64,000 nucleotides of DNA from Rhodococcus sp. SGAir0479 (GCF_005484805.1 NZ_CP039432.1:62001-126000); one strand, 5' to 3'. Counted from the stretch's first letter, positions 17,307 to 26,543 are shown. Program-made: numbers and translations. Notes: generated by a model from the letters alone, not told the origin.

Positions 17307-18433
17307 CCGCGGCCGCGCAACCGGTCGACGGCGGCCCGGCCGGCCTGGATCTCGTCCTGCGCGGGGACCGAGTCCTCGTCGATGGATGCCGCGCACGGCC
17401 CGGCGACCAGCGCCGTCGCCGTCGGCACGGTCCGCTTGACCAGCGCGAGCGCGATGGGCCCCCACTCGAAGTGATCGACGACGGTGCCCAGACGCCCGAC
17501 GGTGCGGCCGTCCGCGGTGACCGCTTCGCCCACGTCGGGCCGGCCCTCCGCGGAACCGTCGAGGTGCAGCATCACCAGGTGCCGGGGCGGCTTGCCGAGG
17601 TTGTGCACGCGCGCGACGGTCTCCTGGCCGCGGTAGCAGCCCTTGTCGAGGTGCACCGCACCGTGCTCGGCGGGCCCGCCGATCCAGCCGGCCTCGTGCG
17701 GAATCGTGCGGTCGTCGGTGTCCAGGCCGATCCGCGGCCGCCACGCGGCCACGCGCAGGGCCTCGAACGCCCACGACCCCGCCGGGCGCGCACCCGCGTC
17801 GGTGAGCGTGCCCCACCACCGCACCAGGTCGGTGCGCGGCACCAGGAGGTCGAAGGCCTCGTCGGTGGGCCACGGCATCCGGCGCAGGAACCCGCCGCCC
17901 GCCAGCGGCACGGCCCGGTAGACGTCGGGCATCTCGCTCACGCCCAACGCCGCGAGCACCGCGGGTGAGGCCGTGTCGGGGCCCAGCAGGCTCAGCACCG
18001 CCATCTCGTTGCCGTCGCGGGGTTCGGCCTTGGCCCAGAACACCATCTTCTGCAGGAAGCTCAGGAGCGCGGGGCCGCGGGCGGCCTCGGTGTCGATCCA
18101 CGTGACCCCGTCGATGTCGGTCTGGATCCAGTGGTGCTCCACCCGCCCGTTGACGTCCAGGCTCAGGTTCTCGGCGCTCGACCGGTCGGGCAGGGCGGCG
18201 ACGTGCTGGCTCGAGATGGTGTGCAGCCACGTCAGCCGCTCCTCGCCCGAGAGCGCGATGACGAACCGGTCGGAGCGGTCGACGACGGCGACCGCGCGGA
18301 CGGCGGCGCGTTGCTCGGCGAAGGGATCGCCGTAGTGCCAGGCGACGCCGGTGTCGGGCGAACCTTCCGGTGGCGGCACGGCGCCGGGGGTGGACAGCAG
18401 TGGACTGGGTGCAACGAGCGGGGAGTCGGCCAC
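17303..18433 (-). CDS. ygfZ: YgfZ/GcvT-like folate-binding Fe-S cluster assembly protein
   Basis: 376 residues. The YgfZ signature KGCYRGQETVARVHNLGKPPR is visible at about residue 265 (central KGCYxGQE); the N-terminal aminomethyltransferase-like domain carries DRSDRFVIALSGEERLTWLH. It helps repair or assemble iron-sulfur enzymes using tetrahydrofolate. Position matches mycobacterial Rv0811c. TAGAAT at 18445-18440 ends 6 nt before the GTG, so the operon message is probably leaderless. Confidence 0.9.
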   Translation of the reverse strand: MADSPLVAPSPLLSTPGAVPPPEGSPDTGVAWHYGDPFAEQRAAVRAVAVVDRSDRFVIALSGEERLTWLHTISSQHVAALPDRSSAENLSLDVNGRVEHHWIQTDIDGVTWIDTEAARGPALLSFLQKMVFWAKAEPRDGNEMAVLSLLGPDTASPAVLAALGVSEMPDVYRAVPLAGGGFLRRMPWPTDEAFDLLVPRTDLVRWWGTLTDAGARPAGSWAFEALRVAAWRPRIGLDTDDRTIPHEAGWIGGPAEHGAVHLDKGCYRGQETVARVHNLGKPPRHLVMLHLDGSAEGRPDVGEAVTADGRTVGRLGTVVDHFEWGPIALALVKRTVPTATALVAGPCAASIDEDSVPAQDEIQAGRAAVDRLRGRG

Positions 18434-18522
18434 GGCACCATTCTAGGAGCGCGAACCGGACGGGCGGTGGGACGGCGTTCGGGGCGGACGGACGGCGACC
18501 GGGCTCTCGCTAGGGTGGACGT
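18434..18522. promoter_or_regulatory. Divergent leaderless promoters of ygfZ and pabC
   Basis: Minus strand: TAGAAT (18445-18440), then 6 nt, then GTG 18433. Plus strand: TAGGGT (18511-18516), then 6 nt, then ATG 18523. Both match the TANNNT-N6-start layout of leaderless actinobacterial genes. Confidence 0.65.
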
Positions 18523-19383
18523 ATGGCTGATCAGGTGCTGGTGACGCTGGACGGGCAGGTGCGCGACGTCGACGAGCCGCTGCTGCACGTGGACGATCTC
18601 GCCGTGGTTCGCGGCGACGGAGTCTTCGAGACGCTGCTGGTGCGCGACGGCCGGGCCTGCAAGCTCGTGCTGCACCTGGATCGGCTGGAGGCGTCGGCGT
18701 CGGCGCTGGAGCTGCCGTGGCCCGGGCGTGGGCTGTGGACCCGGGCGGTCGAGGCGGCGGCGCGTGAATGGGGCAACGACCGCGAGGGCTGGATGCGCCT
18801 GGTGCTCAGCCGCGGGCGCGAGGCCGGCGGCCCGCCGACGGCGTTCGTGACCGTCGGACCCGTCGGTGAACGCGTGCTGCGCGCAAGGCGGGACGGGGTC
18901 TCGGTCGTCACGCTGGCGCGGGGCTTCTCGGTGGATCTGGCGGCGACCGCGCCGTGGCAGCTGGCCGGCGCGAAGACGCTGTCGTACGCGACCAACATGG
19001 CGGCGCTGCGGCACGCGCAGGCGCGGGGCGCGGACGACGTCATCTTCACCAGCAGCGAGGGGCGTGTTCTCGAGGGCCCGCGGGCGACGGTGGTGATCGC
19101 GCGGGGTAAGACCTTGATCACTCCGCCGCCCGAGCAGAGCATCCTCGCCGGGACCACCCAGAAGGCGCTGTTCGAGGTCGCGGAGACCAAGGGCTACCAG
19201 TGCGAGTACGCCCCCCTGTTTCCCTCCGATCTCATTGTGTCGGAGGGGGTTTGGTTGATCTCCAGCGTCACGTTGGCGGCGCGGGTGCACACCCTCGACG
19301 GACTGGCGCTGCCGCCCTCGCCGGCGGCCGAGGACGTCGCCTCGATGGTCGAGACGGCCGTCGAGACGGTCGGGGTCGACTGA
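18523..19383 (+). CDS. pabC: Aminodeoxychorismate lyase / class IV aminotransferase
   Basis: 286 residues of fold-type IV PLP enzymes: RGDGVFETLLVRDGRACKL at residues 28-46, a catalytic Lys in AGAKTLSYATNM (about residue 150), EGRVLEGPRATVVI, and SILAGTTQKALFE. Produces 4-aminobenzoate for folate. Orthologous in position to Rv0812. Branched-chain or D-amino-acid aminotransferase activity cannot be excluded from sequence. The mRNA looks leaderless. The adjacent YgfZ uses folate, a plausible functional link. Confidence 0.85.
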   Translation: MADQVLVTLDGQVRDVDEPLLHVDDLAVVRGDGVFETLLVRDGRACKLVLHLDRLEASASALELPWPGRGLWTRAVEAAAREWGNDREGWMRLVLSRGREAGGPPTAFVTVGPVGERVLRARRDGVSVVTLARGFSVDLAATAPWQLAGAKTLSYATNMAALRHAQARGADDVIFTSSEGRVLEGPRATVVIARGKTLITPPPEQSILAGTTQKALFEVAETKGYQCEYAPLFPSDLIVSEGVWLISSVTLAARVHTLDGLALPPSPAAEDVASMVETAVETVGVD

Positions 19384-19538
19384 CCGCTGCTGGATTACCG
19401 CCGGGCGGTCTACTACATTCCGTCGTAGCAAACTACTGCGGGGATGTTCGACCAGCAGTACTTTGTGAACAGGGATCGGGCGGACGCCCACGCCTCGAAC
19501 CCGAAGCCTGTCCTAGGGGCCGAGTTTTCGGAGTAGCC
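19384..19538 (+). promoter_or_regulatory. cyd operon leader/promoter region
   Basis: 155 nt. A possible -10 TACATT (19414-19419) with TGGATT 17 bp upstream would leave about 110 nt of leader. The leader holds GTAG-CAAA-CTAC (small hairpin) and one TTGTGAAC half-site resembling half of a Rex box. No complete Rex palindrome is seen. Confidence 0.35.
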
Positions 19539-21041
19539 ATGGATGTCTTGGACGTCTCCCGGTGGCAGTTCGGAATCACCACCGTCTACCACTTCATCTT
19601 CGTTCCGCTCACGATCGGTCTGGCCCCGCTGGTCGCGATCATGCAGACCATGTGGGTGATCACCAAGAAGGATCACTGGTACCGCCTCACCAAGTTCTTC
19701 GGCAAGTTCTTCCTCATCAACTTCGCGCTGGGCGTCGCTACCGGCATCGTGCAGGAGTTCCAGTTCGGCATGAACTGGAGTGAGTACTCCCGCTTCGTCG
19801 GTGACGTCTTCGGCGCCCCGCTCGCCCTCGAGGGCCTCGTCGCGTTCTTCCTGGAGTCGACGTTCCTGGGTCTGTGGATCTTCGGTTGGGGCAGGCTGCC
19901 CAAACTCGTTCATCTGGCGACGATCTGGCTGGCCGCGGTGGGCGTCAACGCGTCGGCGTTCTTCATCATCGCCGCCAACTCGTTCATGCAGCACCCCGTC
20001 GGCGCCCGGTTCAATCCCGAGAACGGGCGGGCCGAACTCGAGAGCATCTGGGCTCTGCTGGGCAACAACACCGCGTGGGCGGCGTTCCCGCACGCGGTCG
20101 CCGGTGCCTTCCTCACCGCGGCCACCTTCGTGGCCGGCATCGCCGGTTGGTGGATGGTCCGCAACATGCGCAAGGCCAAGACGGCCGCTCCCGAGGACGC
20201 CGAGGCGCTCGTGAGCGACGCACGCGGAATGTTCCGCCCCGCCGCGCGCATGGCCATGCTCGTGACGATCATCGCCGGTATCGCCGTCATCTACACCGGT
20301 GACGTCCAGGGCAAGCTGATGTTCCAGCAGCAGCCCATGAAGATGGCGTCCGCGGAGTCGTTGTGCGAGACGGAGACCGACCCGGACTTCTCGGTCCTCA
20401 CCGTGGGCACGCACAACAACTGCGACAGCGTCACGCACGTCATCAAGGTGCCGTGGGTGCTGCCGTGGCTCGCCGAGGGCAAGGTCTCCGGTGTCACCCT
20501 GCAGGGCGTGAAGGATCTGCAGGTGCAGGCCGAGCAGCAGTTCGGTCCGGGTAACTACCGTCCCAACCTGTTCGTCACCTACTGGTCCTTCCGCGCGATG
20601 ATCGGCCTCGGTGTCGGCTCGGCCGCGCTGGCCCTGGCCGGCCTGTGGGTCACCCGCAAGGGGCGGGTGCCGGACCAGAACTGGTTCAAGTGGTTGTCGC
20701 TGATAGCGATTCCGACACCGTTCCTCGCCAACAGCGCCGGCTGGATCTTCACGGAGATGGGCCGTCAGCCGTGGGTGGTGCATCCCAACCCGACCGGTGT
20801 CGATCTCATCCGGCTCTCCGTCGACCAGGGCGTCTCCGACCACCCGACCGCGCTGGTGGTCGCCTCCCTGACCGTCTTCACGCTGTTGTACGGCGCGCTC
20901 GGCGTGGTGTGGTTCTACCTGATCCGGCGGTACGCGATCGCGGGGCCGTCCCCGCACGACATGCACCCGCCGGGCGAGGGTCCGAAGAAGGGCGAACCGG
21001 ATGAACCGGGCGCCGACGAGCAACTGTCGTTCGCGTACTAG
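19539..21041 (+). CDS. cydA: Cytochrome bd ubiquinol/menaquinol oxidase subunit I
   Basis: 500 residues, about nine transmembrane helices. Starts MDVLDVSRWQFGITTVYHFIFVPLTIG, with the axial haem His in the YHF segment. GRQPWVV (residues about 405) and the Q-loop region between helices 6 and 7 are visible; the loop is short, as in Gram-positive bd oxidases. A GGAG motif precedes ATG 19539. High-affinity terminal oxidase of the plasma membrane, used under low oxygen or when cytochrome bcc-aa3 is inhibited. First gene of cydABDC. Confidence 0.95.
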   Translation: MDVLDVSRWQFGITTVYHFIFVPLTIGLAPLVAIMQTMWVITKKDHWYRLTKFFGKFFLINFALGVATGIVQEFQFGMNWSEYSRFVGDVFGAPLALEGLVAFFLESTFLGLWIFGWGRLPKLVHLATIWLAAVGVNASAFFIIAANSFMQHPVGARFNPENGRAELESIWALLGNNTAWAAFPHAVAGAFLTAATFVAGIAGWWMVRNMRKAKTAAPEDAEALVSDARGMFRPAARMAMLVTIIAGIAVIYTGDVQGKLMFQQQPMKMASAESLCETETDPDFSVLTVGTHNNCDSVTHVIKVPWVLPWLAEGKVSGVTLQGVKDLQVQAEQQFGPGNYRPNLFVTYWSFRAMIGLGVGSAALALAGLWVTRKGRVPDQNWFKWLSLIAIPTPFLANSAGWIFTEMGRQPWVVHPNPTGVDLIRLSVDQGVSDHPTALVVASLTVFTLLYGALGVVWFYLIRRYAIAGPSPHDMHPPGEGPKKGEPDEPGADEQLSFAY

Positions 21042-21050
21042 GAGACCGTC

Positions 21051-22073
21051 ATGGGTTTGCAGGAATTCTGGTTCATCCTCATCGCGGTGCTCTTCGTCGG
21101 GTACTTCGTGCTCGAAGGATTCGACTACGGCGTCGGCATGCTCCTGCCGACGCTCGGCAACACCGAGGTCCGGCGGCGCGTCGTCATCAACACCATCGGA
21201 CCGGTCTGGGACGGCAACGAGGTGTGGTTGATCGTGGGCGGCGGCGCGTTGTTCGCGGCCTTCCCGGACTGGTACGCGACGCTGTTCTCGGGCTTCTACA
21301 TACCGCTGCTGTTGATTTTGGTCGCACTCATCCTGCGCATCTGCGCCATCGAGTGGCGCGGCAAGATCGACGACGACAAGTGGCGATGGCGGGCCGACCT
21401 CGGCATCATGATCGGCTCGTGGGTGCCGGCCGTGCTGTGGGGTGTGGCGTTCGCGAACATCGTCCGCGGTGTCGCGATCAACGCCGACAAGAAGGTGACG
21501 TCCGGGTTCTTCGATCTGCTCAATCCGTATGCGCTGCTGGGTGGTATCACCACCGGACTGGTGTTCGCGTTGCACGGCGCGGTGTTCGTCGCGCTCAAGA
21601 CCGCCGACGACGTGCGCCTGGACGCCGCCGAACTGGCGAAGAAGCTCGCGATTCCGACGGTGCCGATCGCCGGTGGCTTCGCACTGTGGACCCAGCTGGC
21701 GTACGGCAAGGGCTGGACGTGGCTGCTCGTGGCGGTCGCGGCAGTGGCGGTGATCGCGGTGGTGCTGCTGACCCGGTTGGAGCGGGAGGGCTGGGCGTTC
21801 GTGTTCACCACGATTGCGATCGTCGCGTCGGTCGTGCTGTTGTTCGCGTCGTTGTACCCGAACGTCATGCCGTCGACCATCAGTGACGCGTACAGCCTCA
21901 CGATCGAGAACGCGTCGTCGAGCCCGTACACCCTCAAGGTGATGAGCTGGGCCGCAGTGGTTCTCGTGCCCATCGTGTTGGTCTACCAGGGCTGGACCTA
22001 CTGGGTGTTCAGCAAGCGGATCTCGACGAAGAACATTCCGCCGTCGATCGGCCTGCCCACCAAGCTCGGATGA
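21051..22073 (+). CDS. cydB: Cytochrome bd oxidase subunit II
   Basis: 340 residues, about eight transmembrane helices. Opens LQEFWFILIAVLFVGYFVLEGFDYGVG, the standard CydB start, with WDGNEVWLIVGGGALFAAFP near residue 55. Partner of CydA in the membrane complex. Starts 10 nt after cydA and overlaps cydD by ATGA. Confidence 0.95.
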   Translation: MGLQEFWFILIAVLFVGYFVLEGFDYGVGMLLPTLGNTEVRRRVVINTIGPVWDGNEVWLIVGGGALFAAFPDWYATLFSGFYIPLLLILVALILRICAIEWRGKIDDDKWRWRADLGIMIGSWVPAVLWGVAFANIVRGVAINADKKVTSGFFDLLNPYALLGGITTGLVFALHGAVFVALKTADDVRLDAAELAKKLAIPTVPIAGGFALWTQLAYGKGWTWLLVAVAAVAVIAVVLLTRLEREGWAFVFTTIAIVASVVLLFASLYPNVMPSTISDAYSLTIENASSSPYTLKVMSWAAVVLVPIVLVYQGWTYWVFSKRISTKNIPPSIGLPTKLG

Positions 22074-23797
22074 GTATCGCAACCGGCCGCCCCGCCCGGT
22101 CTCGACGACGGGCGGGGCGGCGTGCGGAGGGGGCCCGCGGGCCCGTCGATCCCCGGCTGTGGAAATACTCGGCGTCCGCGCGCGGGTACCTGATCCTCAC
22201 GGTCGTGCTCTCGGCGGTGAACGTCGCGATGGTGATCGTATCGGCGGTACTGATCGGCACGATCCTCGCCGGCGTCATCACCTCCGACCGCCGGAGCCTC
22301 GCGGACTGGCGGACCGATCTCGCATGGCTGGCGGTGGCGGTGGCGGTGCGGGCCGTCGCGGCGTGGTTGCACGCCCGGTACGCCCACCGCGCCGCCAACC
22401 GGGTGGTCTCCGAACTGGAACTCGAAGTGTTGCAGGCGGCGGTGCGCATGCCGCCGCGCGCCCTCGACCCGCGCCGCGACGAGATCGCGACGGTGATCAC
22501 CCGCGGCGTCCGCGCGCTCGCGCCGTACCTGACCGGCTATCTGCCGGCGCTCGTCCTGGCGGCGACGCTCACGCCCGCGACGTTCGTGGTGATCCTGCTC
22601 CAGGACGTGACGGCCGCGATGATCGTGGTGGTGACGCTGCCGCTCATCCCGGTGTTCATGATCCTCATCGGACTGCTGACGAAGGGGAAGTCGGAGCGCA
22701 CCCTCGCCGCGCTCACCCGCCTGACCGGACAACTCCTCGATCTCATCGCCGGACTGCCGACGCTGCGCGCGCTGGGGCGCGAGCACGGTCCGGCCGCACG
22801 CGTCCGCGAACTCGGTGACGCACACCGGAAGACGACGATGTCGTCGCTGCGGGTGGCGTTCCTGTCGTCGATGGTGCTCGAGATGCTCGCGACACTGTCG
22901 GTGGCGCTCATCGCCGTGAGCATCGGCCTGCGGTTGGTGTTCGGCAACATGGGACTCGAGGCCGGCATCGTGGCGCTGATCCTCGCGCCCGAGGTGTACC
23001 TGCCGCTGCGCATGGTCGGAACCCAGTTCCACGCCGCCGAGGACGGTCTCGCGGCGGCCACCAAGGCGTTCGGTGTCCTCGACGAGGCGCCGCGCCGGCA
23101 GGAGCCCGGGAAGACGGTGGTGGAGGCGGACGGTGCCGTCCTCGAACTCGCCGCCGTGAGCGTGCGGTCCCGATCCGGTGCGGCGCCCTACCGGCTCGAT
23201 GCGACGTGTCCGCCCGGCCGGGTGACGGTGTTGACGGGCCCCAACGGATCCGGCAAGTCCACCGCACTGCAGACCGTTCTGGGCCTCACGACGCCGGACG
23301 ACGGGTGCGTGCGGGTGGGCGGTGTCGACGTCGCCGGCCTCGACGCCGCGGGCTGGTGGGCGCAGATCGCCTGGCTGCCGCAACATCCGGTGCTCGTCCC
23401 CGGCACGCTCGCGGAGAACCTCGCACTCGTCGGCGACGTAGAGCTCGGCTCCGAGCGGGTCCGGCAGGCATGCCGGGCAACCGGATTCGACACCGTGCTG
23501 CAGGAAGTGCCGCACGGTTGGGACACCGTCGTCGGGGCCGGGGGACTGGGCCTCTCGCTCGGTCAGCGTCAGCGCCTCGCGCTCACCCGACTGCTGGTCT
23601 CGCCCCGGCCGGTGATGCTGCTCGACGAGCCGACCGCGCACCTCGACGACGCCACCGAGCGGACGGTGCTGGCGTCGTTGCGCGCACTGGCCGCCGCCGG
23701 ACGGACCGTCGTCGTCGTGGGCCACCGGCCGACGGTGCTCGCGGCCGGTGACGACGTCGTCGAGGTCGAGGCCCGACAGGATCGAGGCACCCGGTGA
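22070..23797 (+). CDS. cydD: Thiol exporter ABC transporter ATP-binding/permease CydD
   Basis: 575 residues: a six-helix transmembrane domain, then an ATPase domain with Walker A GPNGSGKST (about residue 390), signature LSLGQRQR and Walker B VMLLDEPTAHLDD. CydDC exports glutathione/cysteine-type reductants and haem-related ligands and is needed for bd oxidase assembly. A basic, Arg-rich 25-residue N-terminus precedes the first helix. Overlaps both neighbours by 4 nt. Confidence 0.92.
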   Translation: MSIATGRPARSRRRAGRRAEGARGPVDPRLWKYSASARGYLILTVVLSAVNVAMVIVSAVLIGTILAGVITSDRRSLADWRTDLAWLAVAVAVRAVAAWLHARYAHRAANRVVSELELEVLQAAVRMPPRALDPRRDEIATVITRGVRALAPYLTGYLPALVLAATLTPATFVVILLQDVTAAMIVVVTLPLIPVFMILIGLLTKGKSERTLAALTRLTGQLLDLIAGLPTLRALGREHGPAARVRELGDAHRKTTMSSLRVAFLSSMVLEMLATLSVALIAVSIGLRLVFGNMGLEAGIVALILAPEVYLPLRMVGTQFHAAEDGLAAATKAFGVLDEAPRRQEPGKTVVEADGAVLELAAVSVRSRSGAAPYRLDATCPPGRVTVLTGPNGSGKSTALQTVLGLTTPDDGCVRVGGVDVAGLDAAGWWAQIAWLPQHPVLVPGTLAENLALVGDVELGSERVRQACRATGFDTVLQEVPHGWDTVVGAGGLGLSLGQRQRLALTRLLVSPRPVMLLDEPTAHLDDATERTVLASLRALAAAGRTVVVVGHRPTVLAAGDDVVEVEARQDRGTR

Positions 23798-25512
23798 ATC
23801 GTGAACTGCTGCAGGCCGTCCGCCTGCTGGATCTGCAACCGCGCCGCGTGCTCGCGGCCGTCGCCGCGGGGGTGGCGACGCTGGGCAGCGCGCTCGCGCT
23901 CGCGGCGCTGTCGGCCTGGCTCATCACCCGGGCGTGGCAGATGCCACCGGTGCTCGACCTGTCGGTCGCGGTGGTCGCGGTGCGGGCCCTCGGCATCGCG
24001 CGCGGCGTGTTCCGGTACCTCGAGCGGCTGGCCACGCACGACACCGCGCTGCGCGGCACCACGTCCGCCCGGACGATGATCTACCGGCGCCTGGCCGACG
24101 GCGATCCGGCGGCCGCGGCGGGGCTGCGACGCGGGGACCTGCTGGCGCGCACCGGCGCCGACGTCGACGCGCTCGGCGACGTCGTGGTGCGGGCGCTGAT
24201 CCCCATCGCCGTGGCCGCGGTCATGGCCGTCGCCGCGGTCGGTCTGCTCGCGCTCATCTCCCCGGCCGGTGCGCTCGTCCTCGCGGTGGCCCTCGCAGTG
24301 TCCGGGGTGTTCGCACCGTGGTTGTCGGCGCGTGCTGCCCGGATGGCGGAATCGGAGAGTGCCTCCGCGACGGCGCTCTTCAGCGAGACCGCGGTGACCG
24401 CGCTCGATCACGCCGCCGAACTGCGCGTGGCCGGTCGGCTCGACGACGTCCTCGGTGGCGCGGAGCAGGCGAACCACGACGCCGTCCGCGCCACCGACCG
24501 CGCGTCGGTGCCGGCCGCGTTCGCGGCTGCCGCGACACCGCTGGCGATCGGCGTGAGTGTCCTCGGCGCGCTGCTCATCGGCATCACGCTGTACGGGCCG
24601 GACGGCGGCGCCCCCGGCGCGATGACCCCGATGTCGCTGGCGATCCTCGTACTGGTGCCGCTGGCCGCCTTCGAGGCCACGGGTGTACTGCCGGCGGCCG
24701 CCGTCGCTCTCACGCGCGCCCGGATCGCCGCCGGACGGATCCTCGCGCTCGTCGACCGGGCGGGGGACCCACGCCCGGACGGCACCGAGGTTCCGGCCGG
24801 CCCGGGGCATGTCGTGGCACGCGAGCTGCGCTGCGGGTGGCCGGGCAGCGAGCGCGTGACAGCGCCATTCGACCTCGACATCGCGCCGGGCGCCCGGTTC
24901 GCGATCGTCGGCCCCAGCGGCGCCGGGAAGACGACGTTGCTGATGACCGTCGCCGGGCTGTTGCCGCCGGTGAGCGGTGCCGTCACGTCCGACGGGGTGC
25001 CGCTCGACCGGTACCGGTCCGACGACCTCCGTCGACAGATCGGGTTCTTCGCCGAGGACGCCCACGTGTTCGACACGTCGGTCCTCGAGAACCTGCGTGT
25101 GGCCCGCGGTGATCTCACCGAGGAGGCGGCGCTCGACGCGTTGGGCGCCGTCGGCCTGGGGGAGTGGGTGGCGCAACTGCCGCGCGGCGTGCACACGACG
25201 CTGGGCGGCGGGGCGCGGGCCGTCTCGGGCGGACAGCGCCGACGGCTGCTGCTCGCGCGGGCGCTCGTCTCACCGGCCCGGGTGCTGCTGCTCGACGAGC
25301 CGACCGAGCACCTGGACGCCGCCGACGGGGCCGCGATCCTGCGCGCGCTGCTCGACCGGGCCGCCGGGCTCGTCGACGCCGACCGGACCGTCGTACTCGT
25401 CACGCACCAGCTGCCGGCCGATGCGCCCGCGGATCGAGTCGTCACCGTGGGCGCCGCCGACGGACTCCCGGTTCCGCATCTGCGCGAGAGCGCCGGGTCC
25501 GCGCGCGCCTGA
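23794..25512 (+). CDS. cydC: Thiol exporter ABC transporter ATP-binding/permease CydC
   Basis: 572 residues from GTG 23794 (overlaps the cydD stop). Membrane domain with EExRYLERL-type segment (VFRYLERLATHD near residue 73), then an ATPase with Walker A GPSGAGKTT (about residue 372), signature VSGGQRRR and Walker B VLLLDEPTEHLD. Heterodimer partner of CydD. Last gene of cydABDC; no strong terminator hairpin is seen after it. Confidence 0.92.
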   Translation: MNRELLQAVRLLDLQPRRVLAAVAAGVATLGSALALAALSAWLITRAWQMPPVLDLSVAVVAVRALGIARGVFRYLERLATHDTALRGTTSARTMIYRRLADGDPAAAAGLRRGDLLARTGADVDALGDVVVRALIPIAVAAVMAVAAVGLLALISPAGALVLAVALAVSGVFAPWLSARAARMAESESASATALFSETAVTALDHAAELRVAGRLDDVLGGAEQANHDAVRATDRASVPAAFAAAATPLAIGVSVLGALLIGITLYGPDGGAPGAMTPMSLAILVLVPLAAFEATGVLPAAAVALTRARIAAGRILALVDRAGDPRPDGTEVPAGPGHVVARELRCGWPGSERVTAPFDLDIAPGARFAIVGPSGAGKTTLLMTVAGLLPPVSGAVTSDGVPLDRYRSDDLRRQIGFFAEDAHVFDTSVLENLRVARGDLTEEAALDALGAVGLGEWVAQLPRGVHTTLGGGARAVSGGQRRRLLLARALVSPARVLLLDEPTEHLDAADGAAILRALLDRAAGLVDADRTVVLVTHQLPADAPADRVVTVGAADGLPVPHLRESAGSARA

Positions 25513-25776
25513 CCTCCCGCGTGTCGGGTATCCGACGCCGATTCATCGCTGGAACACGTTCTCGTTAACATCCTGGTCCGGTCGCGTGTCGCCGCCCCGT
25601 GCCGACGTGTCCGCGATAAACCGACCCTGACCTCGTGCTCGAAATCTTGGACGAGCGTCCGAAAGTGTGCCTATCATGTGATTCGGTTCACCCGTTGGGT
25701 GAACATCGGGTCCTTTCGGGCGCCCGCATTGCAACAGGTTCTACCTCGCCGTCCCCAGGATTGAAGGAGCTTGTCC
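25513..25776 (+). promoter_or_regulatory. Promoter region of secreted-protein gene
   Basis: TTGGAC (25647-25652) and TATCAT (25672-25677), 19 bp apart, form the likely promoter. It is followed by the inverted repeat at 25686-25704 and an SD at 25764-25769. Bases 25513-25640 hold nothing recognisable. Confidence 0.5.
25686..25704. promoter_or_regulatory. Perfect inverted repeat at the transcription start region
   Basis: GTTCACCC-GTT-GGGTGAAC, 8-bp perfect arms, starting 9 bp after the -10 hexamer. Either a repressor operator overlapping +1 or a 5' mRNA hairpin. The half-site resembles the GTTCACC unit of phosphate boxes, but it is inverted rather than repeated directly. Confidence 0.55.
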
Positions 25777-26484
25777 ATGTCTCGAGCTGTCAGCCGCCGC
25801 CTCGCGGCCTCCGTCGCGGCCGCGGCCGTCGTCGCCGGCGGCACCGTCTTCGGTGTCGGAGCGGGTGCAGGGGTTGCTTCCGCAGCCGAGTGCGGAACCT
25901 CTGCGACGAAGGTCCAGTACGGCGACGCCCAGATCGTCGGCATCCAGCTGACCAAGGTGGTCGTCGGTGACGGGACCGTGGCCCCCGGCGGCACGGTGAC
26001 CTACAAGACCACCGTGTCCCGGGCGAAGGGCGTACCGCCCCTGCTGCGATCGGTGGCGGACTTCTACCCGGCCGGCTTCACGCTCGTATCCGCGAAGCTC
26101 AACGGCAAACCCGTCACGGCTTCCGTGGACACGAACGTCGGGAAGGCCTCCTACCAGGGCGGCGGTTGGCTGATCAACGCCGGAAACACCGTCACCTACG
26201 AGACGACCTACACCGTTCCGGAAGACGCGCAGGTGGGAGCTGTCCTGGACAGCGGCGCCTCGATGACTCCGGATCTGTGGGGAGAGCAGAAGTGGAACCC
26301 TATCGGCGTGTGTGTGACGGTTCGCGGCAAGAACGCCGGAGAAACGGTCAGCGGCAGCCTCGACGGCGCAGGGCTCGGGTCCTCGGGCCCGATCGCCGGC
26401 GGATCCGCCGGCTCGGCGATCCTCAACGACCCCGCGGGCTTCATCGCCGACATCATCGGCAACGTGCTGTCGAACGGCAGCTGA
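25777..26484 (+). CDS. Secreted protein of unknown function with a DUF11-like beta domain
   Basis: 235 residues. A signal peptide is clear: MSRAVSRRLAAS, a hydrophobic AAAAVVAGGTVFGVGAGAGVASA stretch, and cleavage after ASAAE. The mature part is beta-rich with repeated T-V-T-Y motifs (GGTVTYKTTV, GNTVTYETTYTVP), as in bacterial Ig-like/DUF11 modules, and has a Gly-Ser-rich tail. Two Cys residues could form a disulfide. ATG 25777 has AAGGAG at the right distance. Probably cell-envelope or extracellular; function unknown. Absent from this position in mycobacteria as I recall. Confidence 0.75.
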   Translation: MSRAVSRRLAASVAAAAVVAGGTVFGVGAGAGVASAAECGTSATKVQYGDAQIVGIQLTKVVVGDGTVAPGGTVTYKTTVSRAKGVPPLLRSVADFYPAGFTLVSAKLNGKPVTASVDTNVGKASYQGGGWLINAGNTVTYETTYTVPEDAQVGAVLDSGASMTPDLWGEQKWNPIGVCVTVRGKNAGETVSGSLDGAGLGSSGPIAGGSAGSAILNDPAGFIADIIGNVLSNGS

Positions 26485-26494
26485 CCGGTTCCGA

Positions 26495-26543
26495 CGGGAA
26501 CTCACGGCACGCTTCGGAGGCGTCGGCGTGCCGTGAGTTCCCG
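26495..26543 (+). terminator. 18-bp perfect hairpin after secreted-protein gene
   Basis: Arms 26495-26512 and 26526-26543 are exactly complementary over 18 bp, with a 13-nt loop, starting 11 nt after the stop codon. The next bases are TTCGG, with no U-run. Intrinsic-type terminator. Confidence 0.75.

Noticed and set aside
19470-19500. Rex redox operator upstream of cydA
   Set aside because: Only one TTGTGAAC half-site is present; the second half of the palindrome is missing.
19413-22082. 889-codon open frame antisense to cydA/cydB
   Set aside because: GC-rich codon shadow: low-complexity Arg/His/Asp/Gln-rich translation, no SD, and it lies over well-recognised genes. The same applies to other long antisense frames at 6378-8420, 8490-10874, 11785-13833 and 35540-37615.
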